Shown here piece by piece: positions 5,050 to 7,441 of a DNA stretch of 7,441 nt. The position numbers and the translations under genes are program-made. The DNA comes from Gemmataceae bacterium. Lineage in GTDB: Bacteria; Planctomycetota; Planctomycetia; Gemmatales; Gemmataceae. Location of the stretch: positions 1 to 7,441 of the forward strand of contig CANJKY010000161.1 in assembly GCA_947474875.1 (NCBI GenBank), written 5' to 3'. How positions within the stretch are numbered: the first letter of the stretch is position 1; each line of letters begins with the position of its first letter. The notes beneath the pieces were generated by a model. The model saw only the letters and a list, made by a program, of their open reading frames with translations. It was not told where the DNA came from and did no database searches.

Positions 5050-6522
5050 ATGAGTCAGGTCCTGGTGTCCGAGTCGCCCGCCGAATCCGCCGAACAGCCA
5101 GCTCAGCCTGACGCCGGGGCTGGCGGCAGCAAGGAACTGCTCAAGCTCGCCCTGCCCCTGATCGTCAGCCAGAGCTTCGCTACCGTCCAGATCTTCATCG
5201 ACACCGTGCTACTAGCCTGGCACGACCCGCGGGAGATGACCGCCACCCTGCCGGCCATGCTCTGGTTCTGGCAACTGTTCGGCCTGCTCCAGGTGACGGC
5301 CGGGTACACGTCCACGTTCGTCGCCCAGTACACCGGGGCGAACCGCCCGCACCGGGTCGGACCGGCGGTGTGGCAGGGCATCCACTTCGCGGTGATCGCC
5401 GGGCTGGTGTTCCTCGTCATGATCCCGCTCGCCCCGTTCCTGATGACGCTCGGCCAGCACACTCCCGAGTTGCAAAAGCACGAGACGACCTACCTCCAGT
5501 GCCTCAGCTTCGCCGCCCTGCCCATGCTGGTAATGGCTGCGGTGAACGGGTTCTTCTCCGGCCGCGGGCAGACGTGGACGGTGCTGTGCATCGAGGTGTT
5601 CGGCACGGCGGTGAACGTGTGCCTGGCGCTGGTGCTCATCTTCGGCCAGACCGGGGTGCCGAAGCTCGGGCTGCCTGGCGTGCCGGGGGTGCCGGAGTTG
5701 GGCATCGCCGGGGCCGGGTGGGCGACGGTGGCCGGATCGTGGGCGGCGGCGCTACTGGCCGTCGGGCTGTTCCTGCGGCGGGAATACCGTGAGCAGTTCG
5801 ACAGCCTGAAGGGGTGGCGGCCTGAGGGCGAGCTGTTCCGGCGGTTGATGAAGTTCGGCGGGCCGGCCGGCATGCAGGTGTTCCAGGACGTGATGGTGTT
5901 CAACGTGTTCGTGCTGGCGGTGGGGGCGCTCGGGGAGGCGGCGGCCGGGGCGTCCACCCTGGCGGTGCGGCTGAACATGATCGCCTTCCTGCCGATGATG
6001 GGCATGGGGCAGGCGGTGTGCATCCTGGTCGGGCAGCGGCTGGGCGGCGACCGCCCGGACCTGGCCGAACGGAGCACGCACACCGGGCTGAAGTGGATGT
6101 TCGGGTACATGGCCACGGTCGCGGCGGTGTACCTGCTGCTGCCGCGAACGCTGGTCGGCCTGTTCGAGGGCGACCGGGACGTACAGGACTTCGAGGCGGT
6201 GGCGGTGCTGGTGCCCAACCTGCTCATCTGCGTCGCCACCTACTCCCTGGCCGAGTCGTTCAACCTGGCGTTCGCGTTCGCCCTCCGCGGGGCCGGGGAC
6301 ACCAAGTTCGTCTCCCGGCTGACGTTCGCCCTCGGCTGGCCGATCATGGTCATCCCCACCCTGCTGGTGGTGTGGCTGATGCCCGGCCTGCCCGCCCTGT
6401 ACTGGTCGTGGGGGTTCGCCACCGCGTACATCTTCGTGATGGCGGTGTGCTTCTGGTGGCGGTTCCGCGGCGGCAAGTGGAAGACGATGCGGGTGATCGA
6501 GGCCGTTCCGGAGGTGGGGTGA
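5050..6522 (+). CDS. MATE-family (NorM-like) multidrug/metabolite efflux transporter
   Basis: Members of this inner-membrane family export cationic or aromatic compounds in exchange for Na+ or H+. The product has 490 residues, slightly above the usual 450-470, partly because of a hydrophilic 26-residue N-terminus. About twelve membrane segments can be placed (roughly 30-55, 67-93, 107-133, 147-170, 175-199, 217-243, 270-293, 298-328, 346-368, 383-411, 421-446, 449-471), in two similar halves. Family features include the first-helix pattern ELLKLALPLIVSQSF with FIDT (Asp51, aligning with Asp36 of V. cholerae NorM as I recall it), VAQYTGANRP (91-100), VGQRLGGDRPD in the second half, and ALRGAGDTKF (411-420). 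The loop before helix 6 has a small internal duplication, GVPKLG/GVPELG, 11 residues apart. The ATG at 5050 has GAGGA six bases upstream. The gap after the kinase favours its own promoter. Family is secure; substrate unknown. Confidence 0.93.
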   Translation: MSQVLVSESPAESAEQPAQPDAGAGGSKELLKLALPLIVSQSFATVQIFIDTVLLAWHDPREMTATLPAMLWFWQLFGLLQVTAGYTSTFVAQYTGANRPHRVGPAVWQGIHFAVIAGLVFLVMIPLAPFLMTLGQHTPELQKHETTYLQCLSFAALPMLVMAAVNGFFSGRGQTWTVLCIEVFGTAVNVCLALVLIFGQTGVPKLGLPGVPGVPELGIAGAGWATVAGSWAAALLAVGLFLRREYREQFDSLKGWRPEGELFRRLMKFGGPAGMQVFQDVMVFNVFVLAVGALGEAAAGASTLAVRLNMIAFLPMMGMGQAVCILVGQRLGGDRPDLAERSTHTGLKWMFGYMATVAAVYLLLPRTLVGLFEGDRDVQDFEAVAVLVPNLLICVATYSLAESFNLAFAFALRGAGDTKFVSRLTFALGWPIMVIPTLLVVWLMPGLPALYWSWGFATAYIFVMAVCFWWRFRGGKWKTMRVIEAVPEVG

Positions 6523-6529
6523 GTGTCTT

Positions 6530-6590
6530 TCCGTGGCACCGGCGGCCCGCCGGTGGGCTGGAATCACCGGAGGGCCGCCGGTGCCACGGA
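6530..6590. repeat. Second nested palindromic intergenic repeat, between convergent genes
   Basis: Perfect 18-bp arms at 6531-6548 and 6572-6589, plus an outer T-A pair (6530/6590), continue inward past one G/A mismatch with CCGGTG (6550-6555) and CACCGG (6565-6570). The loop is GGCTGGAAT. Each half is also palindromic: CACCGGCG-GCC-CGCCGGTG at 6537-6555, and CACCGG to CCGGTG across 6565-6583. It fills nearly all of the 72-bp gap between the MATE stop and the stop of the opposing FG-GAP gene, so it could serve as a terminator for both strands, although no long T tract follows. The overall plan equals that of the element at 3134-3186, with a different stem sequence. Confidence 0.85.
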
Positions 6591-6594
6591 GAAA

Positions 6595-7440
6595 CTAGCC
6601 CACGAACACCCCGCCGCGGAACCCGGCGTCGAACGCCAGTAGGGTGAGCCGAGGGGCGCCACCGCCGCCGGAGAAGATGCTCACGAACGGCGCCCCTCCC
6701 AGACCGGCACCGGTCGCCACATCGCCCGCTCCGCTTCGGTCAAAGTCCCCACCAACGATCGACGCCCCGACGGCCGGGGTGTCGGACGCGGCGAACGAGC
6801 CGGCGGGCGTACTCCCCACGAACCGCCGCACCTCCGGGTCACCACCGCGGACGGCGAACACCAGCGGCGACCCGTCCGCCGGCAACGCGGCCACGAACAC
6901 GCCGTCCTGCACCGGCGTGTCGAACGCGGTGAAGCTCTGCTGCTCCGCCCCGGTGCGGGCGTCGAACACCTTCACGAACTGCGGGTGGCCGAACCCGGTG
7001 CCGGTGACGATCTGCCCGCCGGTACACGCCACCGTGACCCCGCAGTCGATGGTCATCGGGTAGGCAAAGAAGCTGAGTACCACCACCCCGGTGCGACCGT
7101 CGAACACCTTCACGTGCGGCCCGCCGCCCAACCCGGCGCCGGTGACGATGTCCGCGTACCCGTCACCGTTGATGTCCGCCGCCGCCACCCACACCCCGCC
7201 GGCGAACACCGGGTCGTAAGCCATGAAGCTGCGGATCACCGCCCCGGTGGCCCCGTCGAACACTTTCACGTGCGGCCCGCCCCCCGGTCCGGCGGCGGCG
7301 ACGATGTCCGCAATCCCGTCGCCGTTGAAATCTCCCTGGGCCACCCGCACGCCGCCCTGGAAGGCTGGGTCGAACGCGAAGAAGCTAGCCGACAGTGAGC
7401 CGTCGAGGGCGTTGAACACCTTCACGTGCGGCCCGCCGCC
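6595..7440 (-). CDS. FG-GAP (VCBS-like) repeat protein, C-terminal part (N-terminus outside the window)
   Basis: The frame is open to the right edge and ends at TAG (6597-6595), giving 281 residues; a GTG at 7425-7423 is internal to a repeat. Six tandem units can be aligned on the VKVF-like strand at fragment residues 6, 58, 110, 156, 204 and 253 (periods 52, 52, 46, 48, 49). The first units carry GGGPHVKVFD and the FG-GAP calcium loops DFNGDGIAD (37-45) and DINGDGYAD (89-97). A degenerate DFDRSGAGD (232-240) occurs late, and the middle units have lost the loop. Such repeats fold into beta-propellers and usually occur in secreted or surface proteins that bind ligands or matrix; the signal peptide and any catalytic or anchoring domain would lie beyond the window. 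The protein ends directly after the last repeat (RGGVFVG), without a C-terminal sorting domain. It converges on the MATE gene. Confidence 0.88.
   Translation of the reverse strand, partial: GGGPHVKVFNALDGSLSASFFAFDPAFQGGVRVAQGDFNGDGIADIVAAAGPGGGPHVKVFDGATGAVIRSFMAYDPVFAGGVWVAAADINGDGYADIVTGAGLGGGPHVKVFDGRTGVVVLSFFAYPMTIDCGVTVACTGGQIVTGTGFGHPQFVKVFDARTGAEQQSFTAFDTPVQDGVFVAALPADGSPLVFAVRGGDPEVRRFVGSTPAGSFAASDTPAVGASIVGGDFDRSGAGDVATGAGLGGAPFVSIFSGGGGAPRLTLLAFDAGFRGGVFVG
6971..7440 (-). repeat. Tandem DNA repeat, 156-bp period, coding for FG-GAP units
   Basis: The plus-strand word TTCACGTGCGGCCCGCC recurs at 7109, 7265 and 7421, exactly 156 bp apart (52 codons). A diverged relative, TTCACGAACTGCGGG, lies at 6971, 138 bp from the next copy. 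The three right-hand copies are close at DNA level, which suggests duplication or homogenisation in the past; copies to the left are recognisable only as protein. Confidence 0.8.
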
Positions 7441-7441
7441 G

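Noticed and set aside
3202..6522. Kinase plus MATE exporter as a defence or natural-product cassette
   Set aside because: There is no biosynthetic, nuclease or toxin gene nearby, the two genes are 114 bp apart with separate translation signals, and both families are common stand-alone genes in planctomycetes.
5752..6567. Minus-strand open frames opposite the MATE gene
   Set aside because: The His/Pro/Arg/Gln-rich composition is typical of a complement shadow. The MATE frame is full length and has family motifs.
6971..7440. Regularly spaced repeats that could suggest a CRISPR array
   Set aside because: The 156-bp period is a multiple of three, the repeats encode FG-GAP units in an open frame, and the intervening sequence is conserved rather than unique spacers.
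1..7441. tRNA, rRNA or riboswitch
   Set aside because: I found no cloverleaf with a T-loop motif, no rRNA-like stretch and no known riboswitch core in any of the gaps, which are all shorter than 150 bp.

Overview
The window is about 7.4 kb of very GC-rich chromosome. Most codons end in G or C, and gaps between genes are short (60 to 150 bp). The content suggests a planctomycete, most likely of the Gemmata group: a Ser/Thr kinase fused through one membrane helix to TPR repeats, a long FG-GAP (VCBS-like) repeat protein, and palindromic intergenic repeats. This placement is an inference from gene style, because no rRNA or other definitive marker is present.

Layout, left to right. (1) The C-terminal half of secY on + (2-694), followed by a strong terminator-like hairpin. 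(2) adk on + (842-1492), with a candidate promoter of its own and an unusual cysteine-rich LID. (3) An unrecognised polytopic membrane protein on - (1530-2156), convergent with adk and separated from it by a GC-rich hairpin. (4) A divergent intergenic region with an 8-bp dyad and a TACAAT -10-like box. (5) map on + (2295-3131), a type I methionine aminopeptidase with all metal ligands. (6) A long perfect inverted repeat (3134-3186). (7) A Ser/Thr kinase-TM-TPR protein on + (3202-4935). (8) A MATE-family transporter on + (5050-6522). (9) A second long inverted repeat (6530-6590). (10) The C-terminal part of an FG-GAP repeat protein on -, cut by the right edge (6595-7440).

How the genes relate. 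secY, adk and map are the classic end of the spc ribosomal-protein operon: protein export channel, AMP/ADP balance and N-terminal Met removal. The order is kept here but the operon is split. A terminator-like hairpin and a candidate promoter separate secY from adk. A convergent membrane-protein gene separates adk from map. Where infA, rpmJ or rpsM often follow map in other bacteria, a signalling kinase is found instead. The kinase, the MATE exporter and the FG-GAP protein show no evident pathway link.

I see no convincing new multi-gene system. The items most worth following are the two nested-palindrome intergenic elements (REPIN-like in design), the variant zinc LID of Adk, the split secY-adk-map cluster with its unknown membrane gene, and the decaying tandem repeats of the FG-GAP protein.
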